Origin: Arcobacter vandammei
Lineage (GTDB): Bacteria > Campylobacterota > Campylobacteria > Campylobacterales > Arcobacteraceae
Assembly: GCF_016106035.1 (NCBI RefSeq)
Contig: NZ_JADKPZ010000001.1
Location: 62,001-126,000, forward strand
DNA: 64,000 nucleotides
Direction: 5' to 3'
Under the pieces are notes generated by a model that saw nothing but the letters and a program-made list of their open reading frames with translations, searched no databases and was not told the DNA's origin. Position numbers and translations under genes: made by a program. How positions within the stretch are numbered: position 1 is the first letter of the stretch; the number at the start of each line of letters is the position of its first letter. Positions 53,423 through 63,145 of the stretch are shown here, piece by piece.

Positions 53423-53431
53423 TGATATAAT
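53423..53431 (+). promoter_or_regulatory. Extended -10-like box (TGATATAAT) for the sensor kinase gene
   Basis: TGA plus TATAAT is positioned 33 bp before the ATG at 53465; GAAAGGGA is the ribosome site. Confidence 0.55.
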
Positions 53432-53464
53432 TATTTAAAATATCTAAATATATGAGAAAGGGAA

Positions 53465-56011
53465 ATGAAAAAATTATTTTTAATACTACTATTTATCTCT
53501 TCTCTATTTTCAAAAGAACTAAAAAAAACTTCTATTCAACTTATGTGGCTTGACCAATTCCAATTTGCTGGATTTTATATAGCAAAAGAGAAAGGTTTTT
53601 ATGAAGAACTTGGACTTGATGTTGAATTAAAAAAATTTTCAGATAAAACAAATGTATTAAATGAAGTTATTGAAGGAAGAGCAGATTTTGGTATAAGCTC
53701 TAGCTCTTTGATAATTGATAAATCAAATAATAAAGATATTTCAATTTTAGGTGCAGTTTTCCAAACTTCTCCTTTAATGCTTCTTGCACTAAAAGATTCA
53801 AATATAAACTCAATTCAAGATTTTAAAGATAGAAAACTTATGATTACAGGTGAACAGCTAGAATTTGCAACTTTTAAAGCAATGCTTGTAAGCCAAAATG
53901 TAAATATAAACTCTATAAAAATAATTCCTCACTCTTTTAATGTAGATGATTTAATAAATAAAAATACAGATTTAATGCTATCTTATACTACAAATGAACC
54001 TTTTATTCTTAAAGAAAAAGGTTATGAAAGTAAGATTTTTTATCCAAAAGATTATGGATTTGATTTTTATGAAGAGATTATTTTTTCAAATAGTTCATTA
54101 ATAAAAGATGATCCAAAACTTGTAAAGGATTTTTACAATGCAACTATTCGTGGTTGGAAATGGGCATTTGATAATATTCCAGAAAGTGTAGATATTATTT
54201 ACAATAAATATAATTCTCAAAATAAAAGCATAGATGCCCTACTTTTTGAAGCTATGGAGATGAAAAAACTGGTATTTGATGAACATGGAAGAATAGGAAC
54301 TTTATCAAAAGAGAAGATAAACTTAATTATTAATACATATAAAGTTATGGGACTTATAAAGAATGATATAGATTTAAATGAGTTTATTTTTAATCATAGT
54401 GATAATTTTGATATTTATCTATCGAAAGATGAAATAAACTATTTAAAACAAAAAGAGAGTATTAAATACTGTTCTCACCATGATTTAATGCCTTTTGAAT
54501 CTATTAAAGATGGAAAACATATTGGAGTTTTAGAAGAGTATATTCAATATATGTCAAAAAATCTAAATGTTGATTTTAAATTTATTCCAACATCATCTTG
54601 GCATGAAAGCCTAAATAAAACAATAAATAAAGAGTGCGATATTCTAACAACAATTGCAAGTAAAAAAAATAGAGAAGAACTTTTAAATTTTACAAGCCCA
54701 TTTATAGATTTTCCTTTTGTTATTGCAACAGATATTACAAAACCATTTATTGAAAATATAAATAACCTAAAAAATGAGAAAATTGCTGTAGTAAAAGATT
54801 TTGCAACAAGTAAAATAATAAAGGAAAAATATAAAAATTTGACTGTTATTGAATATCCAAGTCTTCACCATGCACTAGAAGCTGTTAAAAATCATGAAGT
54901 TTTCGCAGCTATTGATTCTCTTGCAGTTATTGGATATGAAATACAAAACCATTTTTTAGGAGAGATAAAAGTATCTGGTAAAATTGATGAACAACTAAAA
55001 TTATATATGGCAACAAATATTGACAATCAGATTTTAACTTCAATTTTAGATAAATCTCTAAACTCTATAAGTGAGCAACAAAGACAACTATTTTTCAATA
55101 AATGGCTATCTATAAATTATCAAAATAGTATAAATTATGATTTTATTTTGAAACTTTCTATTTTATTGGTAGTTTTATTTATAATTTTTGCTATTATTTA
55201 TAGAACAATCTTACTAAAAAAAATAAATAAAAATTTGGAAGAAAGAGTTGCTTATGAAATAATGCAAAATGAAGAAAAAAATAAAATTCTAATGCAACAA
55301 TCAAAAATGGCAGCAATGGGTGAAATGCTTGAGAATATAGCACATCAATGGCGACAACCACTATCAACTATAAGTGTTTGTGCTTCTGGTATAGAGCTGA
55401 AAAAATCTATGAATGTTCTTGAAGATAAAGATTTTTATGATTCAATAAATCATATAAAAACATCTATTTCTTACCTTACAAATACAATAGAAGATTTCAG
55501 AAGCTTTTTAGACCAAAATAAATTTATATCAAATATTCACTCTATTGATATAGTAAAAAGGGTTTTAGATATACTTAATCCATCTTTTATTTCTCATAAT
55601 ATAAAAGTTGTACAAAATATAGAGGATTTTGAATTTGCTTCTCTTGAAAATGAGATAATCCAAGTTTTAATGAATATTTTTGCAAATGCAAAAGATGCAC
55701 TAAAAGAGAATAAAAATCTGGAAAATAGATATATTTTTATTGATATTAAAAAAGAATCAGACAATATTTTAATTGAGATATATGATAATGCCTTAGGAAT
55801 TAATAGCAAAATTATTGATAGAATTTTTGAACCATATTTTACTACAAAACACAAATCACAAGGTACTGGAATAGGTCTTTATATGTCTAAACTACTTGTA
55901 GATACTCATCTAAAAGGTGAAATTTCAGTTTCAAATAAAGAGTTTGAATATAACAACAATAAATATATTGGAGCATCTTTTAAAATAAAAATCTCAAACC
56001 TAACTAAATAG
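53465..56011 (+). CDS. Three-part sensor kinase: NMT1/ThiY-like and SBP_bac_3 domains fused to histidine kinase
   Basis: 848 residues: signal peptide (1-15), then an NMT1/THI5-like binding domain (about 20-305, IQLMWLDQFQFAGFYIAKEK...). A second binding domain of the SBP_bac_3 type follows (about 330-555, YCSHHDLMPFESIKDGKHIG). There is one membrane helix (about 562-582), a coiled coil, a HisKA-like helix with IAHQWRQPLSTIS (His about 626), and HATPase with NIFANAKDAL and GTGIGLYMSKLL. Two different periplasmic ligand modules feed one kinase. No response regulator is adjacent, so the partner is unknown. The NMT1 domain suggests a pyrimidine- or amine-like ligand. Confidence 0.88.
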   Translation: MKKLFLILLFISSLFSKELKKTSIQLMWLDQFQFAGFYIAKEKGFYEELGLDVELKKFSDKTNVLNEVIEGRADFGISSSSLIIDKSNNKDISILGAVFQTSPLMLLALKDSNINSIQDFKDRKLMITGEQLEFATFKAMLVSQNVNINSIKIIPHSFNVDDLINKNTDLMLSYTTNEPFILKEKGYESKIFYPKDYGFDFYEEIIFSNSSLIKDDPKLVKDFYNATIRGWKWAFDNIPESVDIIYNKYNSQNKSIDALLFEAMEMKKLVFDEHGRIGTLSKEKINLIINTYKVMGLIKNDIDLNEFIFNHSDNFDIYLSKDEINYLKQKESIKYCSHHDLMPFESIKDGKHIGVLEEYIQYMSKNLNVDFKFIPTSSWHESLNKTINKECDILTTIASKKNREELLNFTSPFIDFPFVIATDITKPFIENINNLKNEKIAVVKDFATSKIIKEKYKNLTVIEYPSLHHALEAVKNHEVFAAIDSLAVIGYEIQNHFLGEIKVSGKIDEQLKLYMATNIDNQILTSILDKSLNSISEQQRQLFFNKWLSINYQNSINYDFILKLSILLVVLFIIFAIIYRTILLKKINKNLEERVAYEIMQNEEKNKILMQQSKMAAMGEMLENIAHQWRQPLSTISVCASGIELKKSMNVLEDKDFYDSINHIKTSISYLTNTIEDFRSFLDQNKFISNIHSIDIVKRVLDILNPSFISHNIKVVQNIEDFEFASLENEIIQVLMNIFANAKDALKENKNLENRYIFIDIKKESDNILIEIYDNALGINSKIIDRIFEPYFTTKHKSQGTGIGLYMSKLLVDTHLKGEISVSNKEFEYNNNKYIGASFKIKISNLTK

Positions 56012-56081
56012 ATATTTTACTACTAATTAGTACTTAACACAAAAATAGCTAAAATCCAAAAAAATATTTAAAGGAATAAAT

Positions 56082-56492
56082 ATGAACTATATTGAACATA
56101 AATTATCTTATTTAAGTGCAGATATTGGAAAACTAATTTTGAGATTAACTATTGGTGGTCTTATGCTATTTCATGGTTGGGCAAAAATAGTAAATGGCAT
56201 AGGTGGAATAAAAGCTTTAACTGTAAAAGCTGGTTTTCCTGAGTTTTTAGCTTATGGAGTATATTTAGGAGAAGTTTTATTTCCTCTTATGATTGTTTTA
56301 GGTCTTTATACAAGAGTTTCTGCTTTATTTGTATCTCTTACTATGATAGGGGCTATATATTTAGCTCATAGCAATGAACTTTTTGCTTTAGGAAAAACTG
56401 GTGGTCTTGTTATTGAATTAGCTTTAATTTATCTTTTAGGTGCAATATCTATTATGTTTATTGGTTCTGGAAAATATAGCTTAAAAAAATAG
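56082..56492 (+). CDS. DoxX-family membrane protein
   Basis: 136 residues, four membrane helices, with the DoxX start LILRLTIGGLMLFHGWAKI and YLGEVLFPLMIVLGLYTR. Family members act in oxidative stress or as quinone-linked subunits; the role here is open. AAAGGAA precedes the ATG. Confidence 0.88.
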   Translation: MNYIEHKLSYLSADIGKLILRLTIGGLMLFHGWAKIVNGIGGIKALTVKAGFPEFLAYGVYLGEVLFPLMIVLGLYTRVSALFVSLTMIGAIYLAHSNELFALGKTGGLVIELALIYLLGAISIMFIGSGKYSLKK

Positions 56493-56499
56493 ATTTAAA

Positions 56500-56528
56500 A
56501 AGAAGGGGTTTTAAACCTCATCTTTTTT
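56500..56528. terminator. Bidirectional terminator between doxX and metH
   Basis: AAGAAGGGGTTT and AACCTCATCTT pair with one mismatch and one G-T pair; A-rich and T-rich flanks give a tail in both directions for the convergent genes. Confidence 0.6.
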
Positions 56529-59500
56529 AAACATTATAATAATTTGCTTCTTTGTTGTGAATAATTATTGCACAAGTTGTCTGTTCTGGATGCATTTGGA
56601 AAGTTTCACTAAGCACAATTCCAAACTCTTCAGGATTAAGTAAATCAAAAATATCTCTATTTTGTGACAACTCTGGACAAGCAGCATATCCAGGAGAGTA
56701 TCTACAACCAACATACTGTTTCATCTGAACATCACTTAATTTATGTCCCTCTTTTGGAACAATATTCCAATCAAGTCTTATTTGTTTGTGTAAAACTTCA
56801 GCTAATGCTTCAGCTAATTCAACTCCAAGTCCGTGAACTTGATAATATTTTGAAAACTCGCCTTTATCATAGAAATCTCTTTCAAAATCAGTGATTTTAT
56901 GTCCTGTACTTGCAAGTGTAAATGCAACAACATCAAGTCTATCACTAGCAAAAAAATCGGCAATACATCTAAAAGGTTTTCTTCTTTGTCTAGGAAACTC
57001 CATCACTTTTATAGCTTCGCTTAAAGGTGGAACTTGTTTTGCCTCTTCAAGATTGTTAAAGCCATATTTCTTATCAAAGATATATAGTTTATTATCGTGT
57101 GAAATACAAGGAAAATAGCTATAAATTGCAATTGGATCGTGAATTTTTTTATCTATTAATTCATCTTTTAAACTATAATAAAGTGGCTCAACTACCTCTT
57201 TTTCATACTTCATAAATGCTTCTGGAGTCTGTTTTCCTCTTTTATAACCCCATCTTTGTCTAAATAAAACTCTATGATTTAACCAAGAAAATATTAGCTC
57301 TTTATCAAGTTGCTCACCTGTTTTTGTAACTCTATCCCAATATGGTGGAACTATAAACTCTCGTTCTGGCATAGAAATCTCTTCATAAGGAGGAATAATT
57401 ATCTCTTCCTCATCCTCTTTTTTGGCAACTTCAATTTTTTCTATTAAATCAGCTGCTAGTTTTGTGTTATAGCTATCTCCTGCTTCTATTCTTTGCATTG
57501 CAATTACACCATCAAAAGCATCTCTACAATAAAATATTGGTCCGTCATAAATTGTTCTACAATACTCATCAACAAAGTTTTTAGTTAAAGCTGCACCTCC
57601 AAGCATCACAGGGATTTTTAGTCCTAGTTTTTGCATCTCTTCAAGGTTCTCTTTCATAACAGCTGTACTTTTTACAAGCAATCCACTCATTCCAATAGCA
57701 TCTGCATTATGCTCTTTTGCAGCTTCTAAAAATTGTGATAAATCAACTTTTATTCCAAGATTTACTATTTTAAATCCATTATTACTTAAAATAATATCAA
57801 CTAAGTTTTTACCAACATCGTGAACATCGCCTTTTACTGTACCAATTACCATTGTTGTTTCACTTGATTTTTCTTGTTTTGGTAAAAATGGGTTTAAGCT
57901 ATCAACAGTTGCTTTCATAGTTTCAGCACTTTGAAGAACAAAAGGAAGTTGCATTTGACCACTTCCAAAAAGCTCTCCAATTACTTTCATCCCATCAATT
58001 AGCCACTCATTTACAATAGTTTCTGGTGGAATGGTATCTTTTAACTCCATTACAAGTGGAAGCATTCGCTCTTTATCACCATCAAGTAAAAGTTTTTTTA
58101 CCTTATCTATTGGTTCAAGTTTAGCATACTCTTCATCACTTTGTTCATCTTGATCTTCTAAATTTGAGAAGTGCTCAATAAATTTAAAAAGTGGGTCACC
58201 ATCTTCTTGATTATTGAAAATCAGATCATCACAAACTTTTCTATCTTCATCGCTTATTTTATTTAGTGGAATTATATGTTTTACATTTACAATTGCACTT
58301 GTAAGTCCTGCTTGTACACAGTGGTCAAGATAGATTGAGTTCAGATAAACTCTAGCATTTGCATCAAGCCCAAAAGAGATATTTGATAACCCTAAAGTAG
58401 TCCCAGCCTCAGGATGTCTTATTTGAAACTCTCGTATAGCTTCCATAGTATCAATTCCAGCATTCCTATACTCATCATCACCACTTCCAATAGTAAATGT
58501 AAGCATATCAAAAACCAAATCAGCAGGATCAAAGCCGTGTCTATTTACACATAAATCAAAAATTCTTTCAGCAACTTCTAATTTCATCTCTTTAGTTTTT
58601 GCCATTCCAACTTCATCAATAACCAAACAAACTAAAGCTGCCCCAAATTTCTTAGCCAACTTACAAACTGCATCAAATTTTTCTTCACCGTCTTCAAGGT
58701 TTACAGAGTTTATTATACATCTTCCACCAATTTGTTTTAGTGCAGCTTCTAGTGCTTTTATTTGAGTAGAGTCAGGCATTAGTGGAAGTGATATTTTTTG
58801 TGAATAAAGTGATACAACTTTATCCATATCTCCTGTTTCATCTCGCCCAGCAAATCCCACACTTACATCAATTACATGAGCTCCAGCCCTAACTTGCTGT
58901 TGTCCAACACTTAGTGTTCCTTCATAATCATTTGCCTTAAGTAGCTCTCTAAAAGCTTTACTTCCTGTTGCATTACTTCTCTCCCCTATTAAAAGTGGTG
59001 CAGGTTCTTGCTTTAATGGAACAATATTAAACAAACTAGCCAACGATGCTTTTAAAAATCCATTTGGTTCTTTTGGGACAATATTTTTTACACCCTCTTT
59101 TAGCTGTCTAATATGCTCAGGTGTTGTACCACAACAACCACCTAAAAATGCAACTCCATTAATCTCTAAAAATCCTGTTTGAAGTTTTGTAAACTCTTCT
59201 GGCCCCATTGGATAAAAGCTTTTTCCACCTCTATTTTGTGGAAGCCCCGCATTTGCATGAACAGAAATTGGAAATCTTGAAACTTCACTAAGACTTTTTA
59301 CATGTTTTGCTACTTGAAGTGGTCCAGTTCCACAGTTAAACCCTAAAGATAAAATATTAAATGGTTTTAAAATAGCTGCAATTGTTTGTGCATCAGTTCC
59401 TATTAGCATAGTTCCATTTAACTCAATTGTAACAGATACCATAATTGGAATTTGAGGTGCCGCATCATTTAGTGCGTGAAGTGTCGCTTTTATTTGAAGT

Positions 59501-60000
59501 GGATCTTGACAAGTTTCAAGTAAAAAAACATCTGTTCCACCATCTGCTAATCCACTTGCCATTGTTTTATATCCCTCATACATAGCATCATAAGTAATAT
59601 GCCCAAGTGATGGAAGCTTTGTTCCAGGTCCAACAGATGCTAGAACAAATTTTGGGTCATCAACTGTATGGTATTTTTCTATTGATTTTTTTGCTTGAAT
59701 GGCTGCAAGTTTTGATAACTCATAACTTAAATGCCCAATACCGTATTCATCAAGTACCCAAGGCATACTTCCAAAAGTGTTTGTGCTTATAAAGTTTGCA
59801 CCAGCAGCTGCATAGTTTTCATAAATCTCTTCCAAAATATGTGGAGCTGTAAGATTTAAAAGCTCATTACACCCTTCTAAATCTTTGCCTTCATACTGCC
59901 AAAATTTACTTTCAATATCTCTTTCTTGAAGCTGTGTTCCCATAGCTCCATCTATTATTAGGACTTTTTGCTTAATTAAATTTTCAATTTTTTCTTTCAT
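56527..60000 (-). CDS. metH: Cobalamin-dependent methionine synthase
   Basis: 1157 residues with all four modules. The homocysteine-binding domain (1-320) has zinc cysteines in GFNCGTGP and GGCCGTT. The pterin/methyl-folate domain (about 335-620) has LLIGERSNATGSKAFRELL. The B12 domain (about 640-870) has GTVKGDVHDVGKNLV with the cobalt-ligand His near 727. The SAM-dependent reactivation domain is at about 900-1157, with RQRWGYKRGKQ and RYSPGYAACPELSQN. No cobalamin riboswitch is seen in the 61 bp upstream. Confidence 0.97.
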   Translation of the reverse strand: MKEKIENLIKQKVLIIDGAMGTQLQERDIESKFWQYEGKDLEGCNELLNLTAPHILEEIYENYAAAGANFISTNTFGSMPWVLDEYGIGHLSYELSKLAAIQAKKSIEKYHTVDDPKFVLASVGPGTKLPSLGHITYDAMYEGYKTMASGLADGGTDVFLLETCQDPLQIKATLHALNDAAPQIPIMVSVTIELNGTMLIGTDAQTIAAILKPFNILSLGFNCGTGPLQVAKHVKSLSEVSRFPISVHANAGLPQNRGGKSFYPMGPEEFTKLQTGFLEINGVAFLGGCCGTTPEHIRQLKEGVKNIVPKEPNGFLKASLASLFNIVPLKQEPAPLLIGERSNATGSKAFRELLKANDYEGTLSVGQQQVRAGAHVIDVSVGFAGRDETGDMDKVVSLYSQKISLPLMPDSTQIKALEAALKQIGGRCIINSVNLEDGEEKFDAVCKLAKKFGAALVCLVIDEVGMAKTKEMKLEVAERIFDLCVNRHGFDPADLVFDMLTFTIGSGDDEYRNAGIDTMEAIREFQIRHPEAGTTLGLSNISFGLDANARVYLNSIYLDHCVQAGLTSAIVNVKHIIPLNKISDEDRKVCDDLIFNNQEDGDPLFKFIEHFSNLEDQDEQSDEEYAKLEPIDKVKKLLLDGDKERMLPLVMELKDTIPPETIVNEWLIDGMKVIGELFGSGQMQLPFVLQSAETMKATVDSLNPFLPKQEKSSETTMVIGTVKGDVHDVGKNLVDIILSNNGFKIVNLGIKVDLSQFLEAAKEHNADAIGMSGLLVKSTAVMKENLEEMQKLGLKIPVMLGGAALTKNFVDEYCRTIYDGPIFYCRDAFDGVIAMQRIEAGDSYNTKLAADLIEKIEVAKKEDEEEIIIPPYEEISMPEREFIVPPYWDRVTKTGEQLDKELIFSWLNHRVLFRQRWGYKRGKQTPEAFMKYEKEVVEPLYYSLKDELIDKKIHDPIAIYSYFPCISHDNKLYIFDKKYGFNNLEEAKQVPPLSEAIKVMEFPRQRRKPFRCIADFFASDRLDVVAFTLASTGHKITDFERDFYDKGEFSKYYQVHGLGVELAEALAEVLHKQIRLDWNIVPKEGHKLSDVQMKQYVGCRYSPGYAACPELSQNRDIFDLLNPEEFGIVLSETFQMHPEQTTCAIIIHNKEANYYNV

Positions 60001-60061
60001 TTTATCTTCTTATTTATATTTATTTCTTCTTTTTTGAATAAGTATCTATTATATTTAAATT

Positions 60062-60628
60062 TCAATTATAACAATCTGTTTTTACTCTATCTACTGCAAC
60101 AATATACCAATTATTTTCAATCTTTGCCAAAGTAAAGATAATATTATTAGTAATTATTAACTCATATAAGTCACTATTTAGATTTTGATTATTTTTTATA
60201 CTTTCAATAACAACTGTATCTTCAATTTTATTGAAAAAAACTCCATCTTTACTCCAACCATAATCACTATCGCTTTGGCTATTGCAATTAAAAGATATAG
60301 ACTCTTCAAGAGGTTCAAAACTTGCTACATAATCATCTAATTCTTCAAGTTTTAAAATATGTTTTGAAACTATATTTTGATTTTCATCATCTTTATAAAA
60401 TTCATAAATTCCATATTTAATATTTACAAATTTTGAATTTAAAATATCAAGGTTTCCACTAGCTATTAAATTAATTATCTCTTTAATACTAGGGATTAAT
60501 TCATCTTTTACAATATCTGTTTTTTGTACTTCTATCTCTTTTACAACTTCTTTATTTATAGGACTTTGATTTCTTGCACAAGCAGAAAAAAGTAGAATAA
60601 AAACCAACATAAAAATACTCTTTTTCAT
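60062..60628 (-). CDS. Hypothetical lipoprotein (188 aa)
   Basis: Signal with lipobox FSAC (Cys about 18). The mature part has an N-terminal charged helix and an alpha/beta domain containing SISFNCNSQSDSDYGW and a final YIVAVDRVKTDCYN; the two cysteines may pair. No family recognised. It lies 61 bp upstream of metH on the same strand and could be cotranscribed with it. Confidence 0.7.
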   Translation of the reverse strand: MKKSIFMLVFILLFSACARNQSPINKEVVKEIEVQKTDIVKDELIPSIKEIINLIASGNLDILNSKFVNIKYGIYEFYKDDENQNIVSKHILKLEELDDYVASFEPLEESISFNCNSQSDSDYGWSKDGVFFNKIEDTVVIESIKNNQNLNSDLYELIITNNIIFTLAKIENNWYIVAVDRVKTDCYN

Positions 60629-60713
60629 ATTATTTTCCTAAAATTTAATTATTTATAATACATATTTTTCTCTTAAATTCACTCATTACAATCAATAGTT
60701 TAATTATCTTTTG

Positions 60714-60722
60714 GCTAGAATA
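60714..60722 (+). promoter_or_regulatory. -10 box (TAGAAT) of ilvE
   Basis: TAGAAT at 60717-60722 lies 32 bp before the ilvE ATG, with a TGGC just upstream; AGGAAA serves as ribosome site. Confidence 0.4.
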
Positions 60723-60754
60723 TTTGCAAAAATTTATTATAGGAAATAATTAAA

Positions 60755-61675
60755 ATGACAGAAGCAAAATATATTTGGATGGATGGAGAGTTTACTCCTT
60801 GGAATGAAGCAAAAGTGCATGTATTATCACACACTTTACACTATGGAAATGGTGCTATTGAGGGGACAAAAGCGTATAAAACTGTTGATGGAAGATGTGC
60901 AATTTTTAAATTAAATGAACACACTCAAAGACTTTTAAACTCATCAAAAATGACTTTGATGAATGTTCCTTTTTCACTTGAAGAGTTAAATAAAGCTCAA
61001 GTTGAATTGTTACAAAAAAATGATTTAACAAATGGTGCATATATAAGACCATTAGTATATTTAGGATACGGAGTTATGGGACTTTACCATAAGGATGCAC
61101 CTGTAAAAGTATCTATTTCTGCTTGGGAATGGGGAGCTTATTTAGGAGAAGAAGGACTTAAAAAAGGTGTAAGAGTAAAAATATCTTCATTTACAAGAAG
61201 CCCAAATACTTCAGGTATGGGAAAAGCAAAATCTGTTGCAAATTATATGAACTCTCAAATGGCAAAATATGAAGCTGTTGAAGCTGGATATGATGAAGCA
61301 CTTTTAAGAGATGATCAAGGATTTATCGCAGAAGCATCTGGAGCTTGTTTCTTCATAGTTAGAGATGGAAAATTAATATCTCCACCAAATGATAACTCAT
61401 TAGAATCAATTACTCAAGCAACAGCTATTGAACTAGCAAAAGATTTAGGAATTGAAGTTGAAAGAAGAAGAATTACAAGAGATGAAGTTTATATAGCTGA
61501 TGAAGCATTTTTTACAGGAACTGCTGCTGAAATTACTCCAATTAGAGAAGTTGATGCAAGAGTAATTGGTTGTGGTTCAAGAGGACCAATAACTGAAAAA
61601 ATCCAATCTGCATATTTCGATGTAGTAAGTGGTAAAAATCCAAAATATACGAAGTATTTAACATATATTAACTAA
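60755..61675 (+). CDS. ilvE: Branched-chain amino acid aminotransferase
   Basis: 306 residues, fold-type IV PLP enzyme. Motifs: YIWMDGEFTPWNEAKVHVL, HYGNGAIEGTKAYKT, GMGKAKSVANYMNSQ with the PLP lysine, and FFTGTAAEITPI. It makes the last step of Leu, Ile and Val synthesis. Confidence 0.95.
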   Translation: MTEAKYIWMDGEFTPWNEAKVHVLSHTLHYGNGAIEGTKAYKTVDGRCAIFKLNEHTQRLLNSSKMTLMNVPFSLEELNKAQVELLQKNDLTNGAYIRPLVYLGYGVMGLYHKDAPVKVSISAWEWGAYLGEEGLKKGVRVKISSFTRSPNTSGMGKAKSVANYMNSQMAKYEAVEAGYDEALLRDDQGFIAEASGACFFIVRDGKLISPPNDNSLESITQATAIELAKDLGIEVERRRITRDEVYIADEAFFTGTAAEITPIREVDARVIGCGSRGPITEKIQSAYFDVVSGKNPKYTKYLTYIN

Positions 61676-61711
61676 TTTTTATTAGTATAGAGAAAAATTT
61701 TAAGGAGAACT

Positions 61712-62794
61712 ATGCCTATAGATAATGACTATTTTAAAAATAGACAACAAGGAAACAAACCAAACGGTGGAAATGGTGGAGGTGGAAATTTTCAACCACC
61801 ATTTGAAACTCCAGAGTTTATGAAAAATTTTGGGAAAAAAGCTGGAATGCTTTATGTTGTGATTATTATAATTGGGGCTCTGTTTTTATTTAAGCCTTTT
61901 ATTATTATTGAATCAGGGCAAGTTGGTATCAAAGCAACAACAGGAAAATATGACAAAGAGCCTTTAAATCCAGGTTTTCATTTTTATATTCCAGTTATTC
62001 AAAAAGTTATAGTTGTAGATACAAAAGTTAGACTTTTAACATATATGAGTAGCCAAAGTGTAGGTTCTTTTGACCAAAGTATCAAAAATAACCCAGCAAT
62101 AAATGTACTAGATAGTAGAGGATTACCTATTTCTATTGAATTAACTGTTCAATATAATATTATTGCTGATGGTGTTCCTGAAACAATCGCAGCTTGGGGA
62201 CCATCTTGGGAAGATAAAATTGTAAATCAAGTTGTTGGAGAAGTTGCAAGAAGTGTTCTTGGTGGATACAATGCAGAAGTTCTTCCAATGAAAAGAAATG
62301 AAGTTGCTGAAAGTCTTGATAGACAGATAAAAGAGAAAGTAGCTGAAAGATCAAAACAAGCAGTTATTATTGAATCTGTTCAGTTAAAAGAGATTGTTCT
62401 TCCTGAAAAAATCAAAGAACAAATCGAAAAAGTTCAAATAGCAAACCAAGAGGCTGAAAGAGTTAGATACGAAGTTCAAAGAGCGAAACAAGAGGCTGAA
62501 AAAAGAGCAGCACTTGCAAGTGGAGAGGCTGAAGCAAAAAGAATAGAAGCTCAAGGTAAAGCTGATGCTGTTACAATTGAAGCACAAGCTCAAGCAAAAG
62601 CAAATAAAGAGATTGCAGAATCTTTAACTCCACATCTTCTTCAAATGCAACAAATTGAAGTTCAAGGAAAATTCAATGAAGCTCTAAGAGAAAATAAAGA
62701 TGCAAAAATTTTCCTAACACCTGGTGGTGCAACTCCAAATATTTGGGTTGATACAAAAGATAAAAATAGAGATACGGTAATTAACCAAAAATAG
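61712..62794 (+). CDS. SPFH/prohibitin-family membrane protein
   Basis: 360 residues with a Gly/Asn/Pro-rich N-terminus (about 10-30), one membrane helix (about 47-67) and an SPFH/Band 7 domain (about 70-240, ESGQVGIKATTGKYDKEPL...; VLGGYNAEVLPMKRNEVAES). A long alpha-helical stretch rich in Ala/Glu/Gln follows (about 240-320). The layout fits prohibitin or HflK/HflC-like proteins that organise membranes or restrain FtsH, but no hflC partner is adjacent. AAGGAGA precedes the ATG. Confidence 0.88.
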   Translation: MPIDNDYFKNRQQGNKPNGGNGGGGNFQPPFETPEFMKNFGKKAGMLYVVIIIIGALFLFKPFIIIESGQVGIKATTGKYDKEPLNPGFHFYIPVIQKVIVVDTKVRLLTYMSSQSVGSFDQSIKNNPAINVLDSRGLPISIELTVQYNIIADGVPETIAAWGPSWEDKIVNQVVGEVARSVLGGYNAEVLPMKRNEVAESLDRQIKEKVAERSKQAVIIESVQLKEIVLPEKIKEQIEKVQIANQEAERVRYEVQRAKQEAEKRAALASGEAEAKRIEAQGKADAVTIEAQAQAKANKEIAESLTPHLLQMQQIEVQGKFNEALRENKDAKIFLTPGGATPNIWVDTKDKNRDTVINQK

Positions 62795-62805
62795 TATCTT
62801 AAAAT

Positions 62806-62864
62806 AAAAAGGACTTAATATGAAAATAGTTTTAATATTTTTTATATTATTAAGTCCTTTTTTT
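62806..62864 (+). terminator. 15-bp perfect hairpin plus T7 overlapping the next gene start
   Basis: AAAAAGGACTTAATA (62806-62820) pairs perfectly with TATTAAGTCCTTTTT (62848-62862), with a T run to 62864. The left arm contains the Shine-Dalgarno (AAGGA) and the A of the ATG at 62820; the right arm is inside that gene. It may terminate the SPFH transcript or act as an attenuator or translation block. Confidence 0.65.
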
Positions 62865-63145
62865 GCAAAAGAGATAAAACAAAACAGTAAAGCAAAAGAA
62901 TCTACCGCTTTTAAAATCAAAAAAGATAGTCCTTTAACTATTAATATTTTGGAAATAAAACTAAATTATAATGAACACAAATACAATTTAAATAGTAGAT
63001 ATGCTCCTATATAAAATATAAAGATAAAAACTATGACTTTAAATCAGATTATAAATTAGGAGTTGATTATGCTATTGATGAAGAGACTGGAAAACTTGAA
63101 AAACTAAAATTTGATGTAGAGACAAAATTTAAAGGGATAAATTAA
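62820..63145 (+). pseudogene. Small exported-protein gene with an apparent frameshift
   Basis: From ATG 62820 the frame encodes a signal peptide (MKIVLIFFILLSPFFAKE) and a lysine-rich chain, and stops at 63012-63014. The coding pattern continues at once in another frame (KYKDKNYDFKSDYKLG ... DVETKFKGIN) to a TAA at 63143-63145, overlapping the hisIE start. The break is at a TATATA run (CCTATATAAAATAT); removing one TA joins both halves into about 108 residues. Either a recent 2-bp slippage mutation, a sequencing error or programmed shifting. Function unknown. Confidence 0.6.

Noticed and set aside
60001-60061. Cobalamin riboswitch before metH
   Set aside because: Only 61 AT-rich bases separate metH from the gene upstream, too short, and no B12-box-like sequence is visible.
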